Origin: Auriscalpium vulgare
Lineage: Eukaryota > Basidiomycota > Agaricomycetes > Russulales > Auriscalpiaceae
NCBI GenBank assembly: GCA_019915015.1
Contig: JAHBBC010000001.1
Span: forward strand, 2,294,001 to 2,358,000
Reading direction: 5' to 3'
Length of the DNA stretch: 64,000 nucleotides
Below the pieces are notes generated by a model. It was not told the DNA's origin and searched no databases. It was given only the letters and a program-made list of their open reading frames with translations. A program made the translations under genes and the position numbers. Of this stretch, positions 49,055-62,094 are shown one piece after another. Each line of letters starts with the position of its first letter. The first letter of the stretch is position 1.

Positions 49055-50012
49055 GTCGGTCGTCAGAACGGGTATAGATGAGTGTTCGTTAGAGTAGAAG
49101 AGATGTTATCAGGGTTGAGAGGCGCGAGCATGCCAAGTACGGACACGTTTTCTCGGGTTGTTGAACTGGAGTAATTACTCCAGTTGGTGGTACGCAAACA
49201 TAAGCGTGTTCGACAGTGGCAGTGATGCAAAACAATGCTGCACCGAGTGATGTCAAGAGCAAAGCCACGGTGACTAGTCTCCCAGAGGCAGAGTAGACAC
49301 ATTCAAACCTTCGCAGGCTCAGGATCATATGTCTGACACGAGGACGGAACTGCAGCAGTACTCTTTCGCCGCGCGTCTATAATTTTGAAAAAGACAACGA
49401 CTCGGATGCTCAAGCGCTCAAGCTCAAGACTTGGTTTGCGCAAAGCCTAAGGGTTGCTTTGGATTTGGATCCTATGTAACATGTCTTCGTGATCCCGTCG
49501 TCGCATAGCTGGGCCTTGAGCTTGAACGCTTCGCGCGATTTTGATGGGCCCCCTGCAAATATTCTTCTAACACGGAACTCTTCCACTGATTATCCAAACC
49601 TGACAATCCTACCACCTACGTATGGGAGCTAGTATGGCATGGCATCAATCATTATTTGTTCGTTTAATCCCTCAGAAAGCTTCATCGATATCCCACTGCC
49701 GCTTGGAAGTTAGCGGCCGGGCTCCCTTGAACCCCAGTCATCTCCTGCTTCACCTGCCCGGGCCGACGGACGACGTTCGGCAATGTAGTGTCAAATATAC
49801 ACCTGCATGGCGCCAGATGACAGTGTCACATAAGAGTTAGGACTGCGGAAATCTTGCGGACACCGAATGTGCACTGCATGACCTTGGCAGCACGACGGTC
49901 AAGCGTGCCCGTCGGCGCAGTAAATTTCCATGTGAAGCATGCATGGAGGAAGATATCATGAGATGGAAGCGATGGAATTGACGACAGGTCGCACAGCTTG
50001 TCCTCAGAGAGA
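49055..50012. other. Intergenic region
   Basis: It contains the upstream side of the GH16 gene and the downstream side of MAG1. No coding frame, repeat or RNA gene is supported. Confidence 0.4.
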
Positions 50013-51990
50013 CTATTTCTCTTCGGCTAACGCCCACATATAGTACACCCCTTATCAAAGGAACGGTTAGTCACTCCAGCCGTACAACGCGCAGGAAATT
50101 CACACCGACCTAGGCTTCTATAAGGCCGCCAGTGCTCGGTGAGCGCCTCCATCTCCTTGGGAGTCAGAATCGCACCCCTAACATCGCCACAGCGAACGCC
50201 GCATCAGCCTGCGCCTCAGCAAAGAGGACAGCTACGCACTTCACTTTCTTCTTCGGGTCCAAACGGCCCTTCAGGACAGTCACCGTCAGCCCTTCTGGCA
50301 GCGGGGGCACCTCGCCCTTCGGCTCCAGGGCAGAGTTGATGGACGGCGTGAGCAGGGGCGGCATAGAGGGCAGCCCGAGGATGGACGGCGTCACACCGAT
50401 GCCGCCTGCGCCGCCGCCTCCACCCTCGCGGGCGAACGCGAGGGCATCGCCGGTCGCGCGGTGCGACGGCGTCTCGGTAAGAGTGGAACCAGGCTTCAAC
50501 GGCTCGAGCACGAGCTCGCTGTCGGTGCGCTGCAATTCCTTACTAGTGCTGGGCGCATGTATAGTTGGCAATTCGTCCGCTTCTGGTTCGTCGTCACTTT
50601 CCAGGTCATCCTCGGCCTTGGCAGACCTTCGATTTACTTTCGCCTTTGCCTTAGTCTTCGACGCTGGAGTGCCTGTGCCGGGCGTAGCAGGTTCCTCGTT
50701 TCGATCCTTGGGCAGCTTTTGGGGCGATATGTCAACCTTGAAGGGCGGGTGGTGTAGGGAGAGGAACCAGCGGAGCATGCCCCGTTGGACACCAAGATCG
50801 CCTTGTTAGAGGCTTCCGTGACTTATTATCGCTAGCACGGCATGGAGGCGCGCTTACCGGCTGGCAGGATATCTGGGCGGCGAAGGGAGAATATCGCGAA
50901 CATATCGACTTGGCAAGTAAAACCCGCAGGTCAGCGTGAGCCGAAGTGCTCGACCGCCACGACGTACCCGTCCACTGCACATTATCAGAACCGGTAGTCT
51001 GGAAGGCGGCTAGATAAACTCACCCTCCCAATGCCGTAGACGGCAGTAAGCATTTCATAAAGCTCTTCGTCGCTTGCTTCTCTCAACTTCTCGCTGGTAA
51101 GGCGACCATCTGCAAACCGCTTCGAAAGATCCTGCACTAGAATCCAAGAATCTTGAGCTTGACGTGTGCATAACACCGCAGAGTTCTCACCGTATTCAGC
51201 CTTTCGTCCACTGAGCCCTGCGGTGCGTAGGAGGCCGAGACCCGTTGCAGCCACTTGGTGGGGCGTCGGGAACGGCGCCTCGGCGGACTTCGACCAGCTG
51301 CGCAGGGCTTCAGCTTGGGAACATGGGTAAACGTGTAGTCATGGACTGACTAGTGCTCGTCGGGTTTCTCGGGCAGCTCGGGGAAGTAGAGGCGCAGAAA
51401 CTTGTGTGTGATGGACCGCGCGGCAAGCCAAGAGATTTGCTGGCCCCTGATTTACGGGACGCGTGAGGGTTTCCGCGTTACATGGTCGTGTCGAGACTCA
51501 CAAAATCGCGGTAGTCAAAGTGCTAGGCGGGCGATGAGTGTCAGAGTGACAGGTACCACGACTCGACTCACCGAAAGGGCTCGACAGACTCCAACTTCTC
51601 ATACGGCTTGCAGGGCAAGCGAGAAAACACATCATGAAAGCGGCTGTCTGCATTGATCAGATGCTGTTTCGCTTCCTCAAAGGAGAACGTCAATTTCGCT
51701 GGCAGCGGCTCGGACTGCTCGTCCGGGATGCTCGGCGGTGGAGCCGTCATATCTTCCTCATTGGCTTTGGCTTTGGCCTTGCCATCCACTGCAGATGTCG
51801 AGCGTTTCTTCTTCGGGGACTCGCGTGCGCTGGCAGGGCCCTTGCGCTTCGTGGAGCGCGTCTTGGGTTCGGGCGCGACTTGCGGCGCCGGTGTTGCGTC
51901 CCCGCGGGCTGCAGAGCGGGTGACTGGCATCTCAGAGAACTGGCGGGAAAACACAGCGACACGCCGGAGGGGAAATCGCAGCAGTAGCAT
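50013..51990 (-). CDS. MAG1: DNA-3-methyladenine glycosylase II (HhH-GPD, Mag1/AlkA type)
   Basis: This base-excision repair enzyme removes alkylated purines. The open frame starts at 51990 with a presequence-like MLLLRFPLRRVAVFSRQF; a second ATG, at 51930, begins MPVTRSAARGDATPAP. A basic linker resembling a nuclear signal (KRKGPASARESPKKKR) follows. The fold motifs are FHDVFSRLPCKPYEKLESVEPF, ILGQQISWLAARSITHKFL, RKAEYVQDLSKRFADGRL, and the helix-hairpin-helix with catalytic Asp, AVYGIGRWTVDMFAIFSL, which depends on a 7-nt exon. Next are DILPAGDLGVQRGM, a long disordered insert, and the C-terminal WRPYRSLGVYYMWALAEE. The stop is at 50013. The Lys/Pro/Gly-rich insert of about 150 residues between GVQRGM and the C-terminal helix is much longer than in yeast. 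The gene is divergent from FCY1. Confidence 0.92.
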
Positions 51991-52130
51991 GCACGCCCGC
52001 CGTGGGCGCGTTAGTCAGAGCGCAACGCGTCCGCGTCGGACCCGCCGGAGTCAGCCCGGGCCGGCCCCGTTGTTCCTAGTGGCGCGAGCCATAGGCGCCG
52101 CTTTCTGGGGTTCTCTCCTCTCTTGTCGCG
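51991..52130. promoter_or_regulatory. Shared divergent promoter of MAG1 and FCY1
   Basis: Only 140 bp separate the outermost start codons, so a repair glycosylase and a pyrimidine-salvage enzyme probably share a bidirectional promoter. The region is GC-rich and has no TATA box. Confidence 0.45.
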
Positions 52131-52781
52131 ATGGCCTCGCCCACCTCTGCAGCATTCCACGATGCGCGCGGCCTCCGCATCGCATTCGACCAAGCGCGCC
52201 GCAGCTACGAAGAGGGCGGCATCCCCATCGGCTCCGTCCTTCTCGACGAGTCTGGGCGCCAGCTCGGCGCAGGGCACAACGAGCGTGTGCAGAAGGCGTC
52301 GCCGACGCTGCACGCAGAGATCGCTGCGCTCGAGAACGCGGGACGGCTGAGCGGAGACGTGTACAGGCACTGCACCTTGGTCCGTTTTTGCCTGCTGCGC
52401 GATGCGCATGTGACGCTTATCACTCTGCCAGTACACGACTCTTAGGCAAGGCGTCCATTTGGGTTCGCGAAGTCCGTTTCACAGCTGACGCAGACGATAG
52501 CCCATGCAGCATGTGCACAGGCGCTGCGCTGCTCTACGGGATTCCGCGCGTAGTCATCGGAGAAAACGCCAATTTCACAGGTGACGAGGACCTTCTGCGA
52601 AGTCGCGGCGTTGAGGTCATCGTCGCGAACGAAACGAGGTGCATAGAGCTCATGGCCAGATTTATCAAAGAGAAACCAGAGGTATGTGGCGCATATGTAT
52701 CTGCGGCAGGCGCCTTTGCTTATGCCCTTTCCGGTGCCACTTGCGAAGTTATGGAACGAAGACATCGGAGAATCAGTTTAG
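52131..52781 (+). CDS. FCY1: Cytosine deaminase
   Basis: This pyrimidine-salvage enzyme converts cytosine to uracil, and 5-fluorocytosine to 5-fluorouracil. The sequence follows yeast Fcy1 closely: FHDARGLRIAFDQARRSYEEGGIPIGSV, the zinc/proton-shuttle motif LHAEIAALENAG, the second zinc motif YTTLSPCSMCTGAALLYGIPRVVIGENANF, and the family end ELWNEDIGESV (stop 52779). His of HAE and both Cys of PCSMC are the zinc ligands; Glu of HAE is the proton shuttle. The YTTLS segment comes from a 14-nt exon (52432-52445) followed by a GC-AG intron (52446-52500). Without these the enzyme would lose its zinc site. The protein length is ordinary for the family. Confidence 0.95.
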
Positions 52782-54066
52782 GGAAACAGGGAACCAGTCC
52801 CAGTCAACAAGCCTGCTTCGAATAACGCTCCCCAACAGCGCGGGTATCTCGCTGGAATCATACGCCGCGCTTCCACGCAATGGATGATGTCGATGAGCAC
52901 TTGCCTAGTGCGTCAGCGCTTCCCCGGCCAATGCCTGCTGTCCGCGGTGCCAACGTGTTATCACTATCCGCTTCCTCGTTCTTTGCTCCTTCCACTCCAG
53001 CTCGCAGTCCCGGTATCTCATGTTCGGCCCTTGCGTCATCTCGGCACATTCGGGCGTCGGACCCATCCACATTTCCTGCGTATCACGGCCGACGCCGTGT
53101 GGCCCAACCATACTATCTCAGTCGCTAGTCGTATCTGCAACGCTGTGATGATGCGCTGTGTGAAAATAGCAGTCCCGGACCTGTGCCTGCTATCCTGGGC
53201 TCCAGGCTCGACTTCGGATTCTGTTCGTCCCGCAAGCCGTGCGCGCGACGATAGCCCGCCGCGCCCAGACTTCGTTTCCCCTCACGGTATGTTATGTGAA
53301 GTGTCTCCGCCCCGCCGGCGCATCCCAACCTTAATTTACTTATCAGTGTCCAGCCCGTCTTCGACTTCGGACCTGCACCGCGGCTGAAAAAAATCTTTCA
53401 GCGTCGCGAGGGGGGCTCGTGGCTGCCGCCTTGGGCGTGACGTGCTCGCACGATGCCCGTACATATATGACGCGTGTGGTGCTTCTTGCTGCCCGGAAAT
53501 GCGCGGTACGGTGCTCCGGCGAACAAACAGCTGGCAATGTGCGAGCTTGATAGCAGCCATCCCATCGAAGTACATCTTCCCCAGACGGTTCCCCACCAGT
53601 GTGATAGAACCTCATAATTATGATTTCATACAGCACACCGGGAGAATCTGCCGGACGTCATGCACGCACGCTCCGTCATCATCACTCGGCCATGTGCGAA
53701 AGAAAATCCTGATGTATTGACATTCGTATGCGTGCGTCGTATGCGTATGATACAGTTCGTCGACAAACAAGGGTATACAGTATACAAAACTAAGGTATCA
53801 TCTGCCCGGATCTTACAACATGCAATAAGGTAACGAGAGAGTGAAAATGAAGTGCGTGCGGGGAAGAAAAGTCGAATATGGGTGAGAGTTCAGGAGAAGA
53901 GAAAATGCGGGGTGGATGTGTATGCTGTGTCGGGAACCACCGAGTCGATGAAGGTTGATCAGGAGTAAAGGTACAAACGTTGAAGCCAACGACGAGGGCA
54001 TCCGAGACCGGCGCATGGTATAGGATGGAGCGTCCTCGAGAGCGAAATGAGAAGAGATTGCAGCGA
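52782..54066. other. Intergenic region without supported gene
   Basis: About 1.3 kb between convergent genes. A few open frames of 80-167 codons overlap on both strands without motifs. The last 400 bases are AT-richer and look like 3' UTR of the kinase on the minus strand. Confidence 0.4.
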
Positions 54067-55965
54067 TCAACACAGCACGCGCTCGTCGGCGGACAGGTCC
54101 AGCGCGCCCTGCAGCCACGGATGTCCGCGTACCTCCGCGATTTCGGCGCGGTCCGCCGGGTCGGGCTCAAGACAGCGCAGCATGAGCTCCTCCGCATCGG
54201 GCGAGACAAAGTGGCTCGCGCTCGCGGTGAGCACGACGCGGCCCGCGATCGCGTCCTGCTCGGTCGGGAAGGGCGACGTGCCGGTCAGCAGGTACGAGAG
54301 CAGCACGCCGAGCGTCCAGACTTCGGCCGGGGGCGCGCGGTAGGGCTTCTTCAGGAGGACTTCAGAGGCGGCGTAGGCGGTCGTGCCGAAGAAGAGGGTG
54401 TATAGGGGACGTGGCTCCGCGGGATCGACGACAACGGCACTGCCGAAATCGACCAGCTTGACCTGGCAATAAAAGATCAGCTACGGAGGCCAACATCGGC
54501 AAGGCAGCAACGTACATTGAGCTCGTCGTCGACGAGGATGTTCTCATCCTTGATGTCGCAGTGAGTCACGCCTTGGCTGTCCAGGTAATGCACGGCATCC
54601 GCGATCTGAGCAAATATGAAGCGCGCTTGGCTCTCAGAGAGGCGCTTGTGCCGCGACTGCTCAATGCACTCGAAGAGGTCATGCGAGGGCCGGCGAATGA
54701 AATCTGGCCGCGGAATGGGCGGCTCTGGCAGGCGCAGGTACACCGGGCTCGATTGCTTCTCACGCTGCGCGAGCGGAGACGCGCATCTCCGTGCAGCCGA
54801 AGAGACGCCGGAATGCGAGGCGTGGGGGCTGTGGGCCACGTCGTGCAGGTCGATGACACTCTGCGGTGGCGTATCCGGGGGAAGGTGCACGTCGGAATCA
54901 GTAGACGGCGATGGCGTCAAGGCGGGCGTGGACATATGTGACGGGGCTTTGGCGGGTGCGGTGATTTGGGTGCCTTGCGGCGCGTCTTTGTGCTTCGCCA
55001 CCCAAGGCGTGCCATGCAATTCTTGGACCTAGTCATTTCGGACCTGTTCAGGCCATGACGCGGTTTCAACGTGCGTGACAACTCACCAAGTAGAAGTACA
55101 GGTCGTCCTCGAACAGGTCGAGACAGCGCACGATGTTGGGATGATCCAGAAGGCCGAGGAGCAGTGCCTCCGTCGGCACGCGGTTGTGATTCCTGTCCTC
55201 CATCCACGCGTGGTCCGGCACCTTCGCCTTGATGATGAACTTCACTGCCACCTCGTGTTCCTCCAGCCGGTGGCGGGCGGTCATCACAAAGCCGTACCCA
55301 CCGGCGCCCAGCTCGTCGCCGAGCTCGTACCACTGCACGAACGACGCGTTGAGATGGTGGCCGCGCGGAAAGCGGCGGGAGTAAGCTGTCGCCTTCGTCA
55401 CGAGACGGTACTCGGAAACCGAGGGCAGCGGGCGCGGACGCAGAGCGGGCGACGGAGTTGCACTTGTCGGGAAAGGCGCGGGCGGGAGTTGCTGCATGTC
55501 AGGGGGGAGCTGCAGTTCCGGCTCGGAGGGCGACATGAGCGAGATTTGTCCGGACTGGGTCTCCGCGTGGTAACTCGATGGGTATTTGCCTGGGAGACTT
55601 CCCAGCTGCAGGGCATTGTCGTAGAGGGAGGGTGACGCGGAGAATGAGCGCAGCACGCGGTCCTGCGGGTGTGTGGCTGCGGAACCGAAGAAAGGCGAGA
55701 GAGGGGACACGGGGCGCGAAACGTGAGATGGCGGTAGATGGTACTTGGCTGCGGGCAGACGGAGGCTGTCTGAGGACGCGCTGGGCGAGGCGGAGGAGAC
55801 GTGGGGAAGGTCGTGCGGGCGGCGGGGGTGGTAGTCGGGGAGGTCGTCGTGGAACTGCAGCGGGGTCTGGAGGGTGTCACCGTCGTCGGACGAGTAGTCG
55901 GCGGGGTCCATGAGCGGGGAGTAGGCGAGGCGGGGAGTGGGGGCGGGGGCGGGGGCGGGCGACAT
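54067..55965 (-). CDS. PAS-kinase-like serine/threonine kinase with HCD catalytic loop
   Basis: A Pro/Ser-rich N-terminus (start 55965, MSPAPAPAPTPRLAYSP), without a recognisable PAS domain, leads to the kinase domain. The domain contains YELGDELGAGGYGFVMTARHR, AVKFIIKAKVPDHAW, LLGLLDHPNIVRCLDLFED, the catalytic loop THCDIKDENIL, KLVDFGSAVVV, FFGTTAYAASEVLLKKPYR and VWTLGVLLSYLLTGTSPFP. KDEN with DFGSA is the signature of the PASK/Psk group. Two features depart from canonical: the HRD arginine is Cys, and the segment between the hinge and helix D is expanded by about 130 Pro/Ser-rich residues (HGTPWVAKHKDAP to RPSHDLFECIE). Kinases of this shape recur in mushroom genomes. Stop 54067. Confidence 0.85.
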
Positions 55966-56521
55966 GTGTGCGCGCGGGACGCGGGGGACGGGGGGACGCA
56001 GCGGGGCGAGGGATAGTATGAGGGTACGTGGTGGTATTTATGTTGTGAGTCAAGTGCCGTGCAGAAAGGCAGGGGAAGGCCGGATATGGGCGCAGCGGCC
56101 CTTTTGTCAAGGCGGTGCCCAGTTGGGACGGTGTCTTGGATGCCAACGCAAATACCTTGTCGCTGGCCAGAAACAAGCCATCCGGGTGTGTTTTCTGAGC
56201 GGGAGGGCTGCGAAAGGAGCATCGATCCTGCGAGATGGCCTGCGCGGCCAACAAGGTTCAGTCCCATGGCTCCTCCGCCCTTTACCCTCGGTCCTTCCGC
56301 GTGTTCCGCACACGCCGCGTCATACCCAGATGGGCCCTGATAGAGCCCTGATAGAGTATCCCCGCGTGTCTTCGCGTCCTCGGGGCTTTGATGCGCTGCG
56401 CTGGCGGCCCACTGGCTGCGTCCACCGCCACCCGAACACCGCGACCGTCCACCCGTGCGAATACCCCGGACGCTGCCGGCCACCAATCAGCCCCCGCCGT
56501 TCACCCTTCGCCTCCACCACC
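55966..56521. other. Divergent intergenic region
   Basis: About 560 bp between the kinase and NDUFS7 starts. Long GC-rich open frames on both strands here are shadows; no gene is supported. Confidence 0.4.
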
Positions 56522-57581
<1,060 letters not shown>

Positions 57582-58049
57582 AGCCGTGGTAGACATACAC
57601 GCCAATGTTTATTTGATGTTAATGCGACAGTTTGACACCTGCTTCCGGAGTAGTTCACGTTCCCTCCTGAGATGATGAGTTGAACATGTGCATGAATACT
57701 ACCACTTGCTGCGGGGCTGCCTTGTAAGAAGCCTTTGTTGGGAGCAACGAGGCTATAGATAGAGTGAATCTTGTGCCAAGGGTAGGCTTAGTCAGCTCGG
57801 CGGATGCACGACAAGGCAACGCCTGCGCTCCTGTCCTTTCACCCTTCGTCTCCTCCTCAAGCCCGCCGTTCACGCCTTTCCTTCCCTGTGGACGCCGTAC
57901 AGACGCTCCTTCACCCCCGGAGAATATTTCCCTTTCTTTCTGACAGCGACTAGCGCCCCGATCATTGCAGCTGTCCTGTTTGCTCGTCTCCGCATTCTCA
58001 CGTATATCTCACTTTTTTCTCCCCCCTTGCCTCTCCAGACCTCCTCGTA
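57582..58049. other. Intergenic region
   Basis: Leader and promoter of the next gene. It holds a run of CTCC/CCCC pyrimidine tracts but no gene. Confidence 0.35.
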
Positions 58050-61000
58050 ATGGCGGCCACCGTCCAGCAACGAGCCCCCCAAGAAGGGCCCTCGTCGCCG
58101 CTTGCCAACGTTCCCATGGGGGTCCTCGCCTCCACCATGCACGGCGCGTTTCCCCGCAACAGCATCCCCATATCCGATCTCGAATTCAGAGACGACCGAT
58201 ACCCAACGCTCTCCCCGCGCCATCCCGCTACCCAGCCCAACGGTGACCGCCCTGCCTTCCGCCAATCGTCGTATCCAGACGGGCTGCGACAGCACACAAA
58301 CGCCAGTGCCCCGCCGCCCGGGACACAGCTTCCTCGACCGCCAGACGCGAGTGCGCCGATACGCGCATACACGTATCCTGACGACACCTACGGGGCCCGG
58401 AGGACGCAGGAGACGGTGCTTCCCGGCCAGAAGCATCAGCTAGACGAGCCAGCGTATCAGGCAGGGCGGCCGGACTTTCAGGCTTCGTCTTCCCCTCCGC
58501 GCAACGACAGCCCAACGCCACACACCCTCCCCTCCGCCTCTCCGCCCCGCGCCAACGCCAACGAGCAGTACAGCGCCGCGGAGCTCTTCCCGACTTCCCC
58601 AGCGTCCAGTGGCGACGCCAACAAGCCCCAGCCGGCGGCTAATTCACGGTCGTTACAAGAATCTCCTGTTGCTCAGCGAGGCCCGTGGCCAGCGCCTATG
58701 GATGAAACTCAGCAGGAGCCATACCCTAACCGTCCACCCGCGCCGCAGACGCCCACCTTGTCGCCTTCCCCCGCAATGATGACAGGGCCCCAATCCTACA
58801 CATCGCCCATCACCATCCCCGTCTCCCCGAACCTCCGTGCGCCCGCCCAGCAGCCAACATACATCACGCCTGCCGCCTCGCCGAACGCCATGAACCCCAT
58901 CTTCTCCACGCCCGCGCAAGGCGAGGAGGTGTGCGTCGAATGCGCAATGCGCGACCAGGACATGGTAGACGTGGACGTTACGAGCCATGGGATTTGGGCG
59001 CGGGAGAGCGACGTGGCATATGAGGAGTTGCTGAGGCGGGAGCTGGAGGAAGAGGATCTCGGCGTGCCAGCGACGGATGACCGCCCCCGGGCACGCGGCG
59101 GGCGGTTGTCGGAGCCAAATATGAAGCTCTGGTTGTCTTTGGTGCGTCCTCATATCTGCTCTCCTCACCGCGTGTATTCATTCAGTCTGTGTTGTTCAGA
59201 ATCCCAAAGAGGCGAGCTCAAAGCGGAATGCGCTGGAGGCGTACATCAAAGCGCAACGTTCGCTGCTCGAGGCGGAAGCCCTTGCCCACGCACGCGCCAT
59301 GCAAGAGTCGCGACAGATCGACGACAGGATGCGCGACGCCTATTCTCAGCTCCGCCGATCAGCCTACGAGCTCGGCACGAGCGCCACGCCTACGGACGAC
59401 ACTGGCGGCGTGCGCATCAAGGCCATTCGCTCGTCGACCGTGCCCAATGCCTCGGTCATGAGTGCTCACGGGCGTGAGGTTACCCTTCTCGAGAACGGCA
59501 TGATCGTGGAGCACGTCGACGTTCGCAGAGAAGAGCGGGAAGAACGTGAGCGACGACGGCGCGAGGATAAGCGTGCACGCGCACGCAAGTCGTCCAGGGG
59601 CTCGGCCATCGACGTCGCATCGATGTACTCCTCCACCAGCCCTCTGCCGCACACCGATAGCGGCTTCCATCTGAGCGCATCGCCGAACCGCTACTCCACA
59701 TCAAGACCGATGAGCGTGCTCACAGCGCCTATGGATTATCCGTCGCGAGGCATGCCGCATGCTCAATCATCAGCTTCCGTGGAGGCGCAAAGCATGATAT
59801 CAGGGTCGGCATCGCCGAATCGGCGGACGCGTTTCTTTGGCTTGCGGAATCTCAGCACAGGCTTCCGGAGCTCTGATAGCTTGGCGCCCTCAGGCTTCTC
59901 AGGAAGCATGGTGGATATGCAGTACGTCAATAATAAATTACGCTTCCGTTGTGATGCTGACTTTATCATCATTTCAGCGTTGCCCTCCAGCGTGAAAACG
60001 CGCGGATGGCACAGGAGCCGGTGCCGAGTGCTGTTGTGCAGCCGACAATTAGTGGTTGGCGCAATTCCGCCGCTCTTGTTCCCCAACGGGGCATGGAGGA
60101 GGCGACTGACGATAAGCCAAAGAAAAAGAAGAAGGGGCTTGCTAAGATTTGGAAGCTGGTGACGGGCTCTTCCAGGGGCGACTCGGCCGCTGCGGCCACC
60201 AACGGATCCCAGTCGCGCTCTCTGGGCGGCGGTGCGCACGACGACGACTACCCTCTGGCCCCTCCCCCTCCCCTCTCGTACCTCGTTGGTCGCAGCACAG
60301 GCGAGCACGGTGGCAATGCCCTACGGCACGTCTCCACGCCTTCGCTCCCGTCGTCGGTGTCGCCTAACTACGCCTTGTCGTCCGCCGGCGTCTCGCCCCC
60401 GACCGCACCCTCCAGCCTGCTGCCCTCCCCCACCTCGTCGCGCCCGCTCGGTGCGCCAGAAGACCGCGACGGCCGAAAGACAAGCGCAAACATGGATCCC
60501 GAGGCGGAGTATCCGTCGCCTGTGGAGGAGGAGCCCAGCCAATTGCCGCCGCAGCGCAACGTGCACCCCGTCACGTCCGAGCCGGACATGCGTCGCTCGT
60601 CGCAGATAATGAGCTCACCGGCTCCACCAATGCCGCGGCTGCCCTCCGGTGTGCAAGGACGTCCAGAGTCTATGGCGCAAGAACGTCCAGAGTCTATGGC
60701 GTGGCGAGAGAAGTCGCTCCCGCCACTGCCAGGTGAGATCGCCGCTCGCTACCAGACCCATCCGTCGCTGGAACCTCGGCCCCGCACGCTCTTTTCGTAC
60801 GACATGCGCGTTGGCGAGCAGCCCACGCCATTAGTAGCGCCGAAGGCGCAGTTCCTCCAGCCCGAGCAGCGTCGCCAGTCCTTCGGCGGCATCAGCACAC
60901 GACCAAACCTCCTCATTCAGACACTGCCCAGCCGTCACCCGCAGTACGCGACCGACTCATTCGTCGGCGGCAGCAGCGAGAAGCGGCCACGCGCCGCAGA

Positions 61001-61379
61001 CCAGTTTGGCACGCTGCGGGGCACGCTCGCGCAGGACGGCGCCGCGCAGAACCAGATGGCGCTCGCCCCGCCGACGACGACGCCGAGCAAGCGCAAGAGC
61101 CGCTTCGGGCTCGCGACGCTGCTTGGGCGCAAGATGCCGCCCGCGGAGCGCGAAGGTGCGCTGCTGGGTGTCGAGTTCCCCGCCGCGCGCTCGTCGGGGT
61201 CGGAGGCGATGCATGAGGCGATGATGAACGACGTGGGCAGCTCGCAGGGCTCGGGCCACGCGTTCCCGCGCCTCTCCATGTCGGCGCGGAAGAACATCGA
61301 GGAGCTCGTCGACCAGAGCCCCGACTTTGTTGCGTATCGCTACCCCTCGAACGAGCACAACCTCGATCTTTTGCGATAG
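58050..61379 (+). CDS. Large disordered protein with CxxC knuckle, function unknown
   Basis: Three exons (58050 to about 59141, about 59200-59931, about 59989-61379) give a protein of about 1070 residues. Exon joins are supported by phase: KLWLSL-NPKEASS and MVDM-HVALQREN. The N-terminal 290 residues are Pro/Ser-rich. Next comes a short, well-conserved-looking core with a CxxC knuckle: EVCVECAMRDQDMVDVDVTS, WARESDVAYEELLRREL. Two helical segments follow (KRNALEAYIKAQRSLLEAEALAHARAMQ; RREEREERERRRREDKRARARK). There is a basic lysine run (DDKPKKKKKGLAKIWKLV), a duplicated RPESMA phrase, and a C-terminal helix ending in IEELVDQSPDFVAYRYPSNEHNLDLLR. I do not recognise a named family. The composition suggests a scaffold or cortical/cytoskeletal factor, but this is a guess. 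Confidence 0.75.
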
Positions 61380-62094
61380 CTGTCGTCGCCCGCTATCCGC
61401 GTGTGGCACTTCTTCGCTCGTGTACTTATTTTCTTGCTTGCTCTGACGACACGCATTGCGCACGCCTGCTATGTTACTACTTCCCGCCCCACTATTTCAT
61501 TCCACCCCTTTGGACCGTCTTTGGGCTTTTCGTGCATCACCGTCATTTGTTATTCTGTCAGTCTTCATAGTCACTATTTGGACTGTACCCATGCATCTAT
61601 CGTGCGCACCTGCATCGTTACGTGCGGTCGTAATTGAGGCGTCGCTATGTACCATAGAACCCCTATTATTTTAGTGCATTTGTCATGCCTCTCTCTAACG
61701 CACGCGAGATGTTCGCATGCAGATGAGGACCACAAATAGCTGGCGCTGAGCTGCAGACGCGCACAAACTGCGTGTATTGCATTTTTTGGGGTTAACAAGA
61801 CAGAAACCAACACAGGGTGCAAGATATAACAATAGTACAGGCGAAGGCGATGTTTTGTCTCGTAGGCCTCCTTTCCATAGACAATGGGACGGGCGCGGAA
61901 CATATTCAAACCGGAGAAAGACAAGCTCACGGACAGCTGACAGAAAACAAAAGTCCAAAGATATGCGACAGGAGTCGGGTCGAAGATAATAGCCTGGGAG
62001 GCAGAGAAGGAAACAGATACGAGGAAGAATAAACTGACAAAAGAGCTCAGGTCGGAGTCCGTCCATGGTATTTTGTTGTTGCGAATGCACGCGC
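61380..62094. other. Convergent 3' regions
   Basis: No gene. This is presumably 3' UTR of both converging genes. The antisense extension of the minus-strand frame into this region is a shadow. Confidence 0.4.

Noticed and set aside
55398..56486. 362-codon minus frame upstream of the kinase
   Set aside because: Out of frame with the kinase and made of Pro/Arg/Ser runs; the frame starting at 55965 continues directly into the Gly loop.
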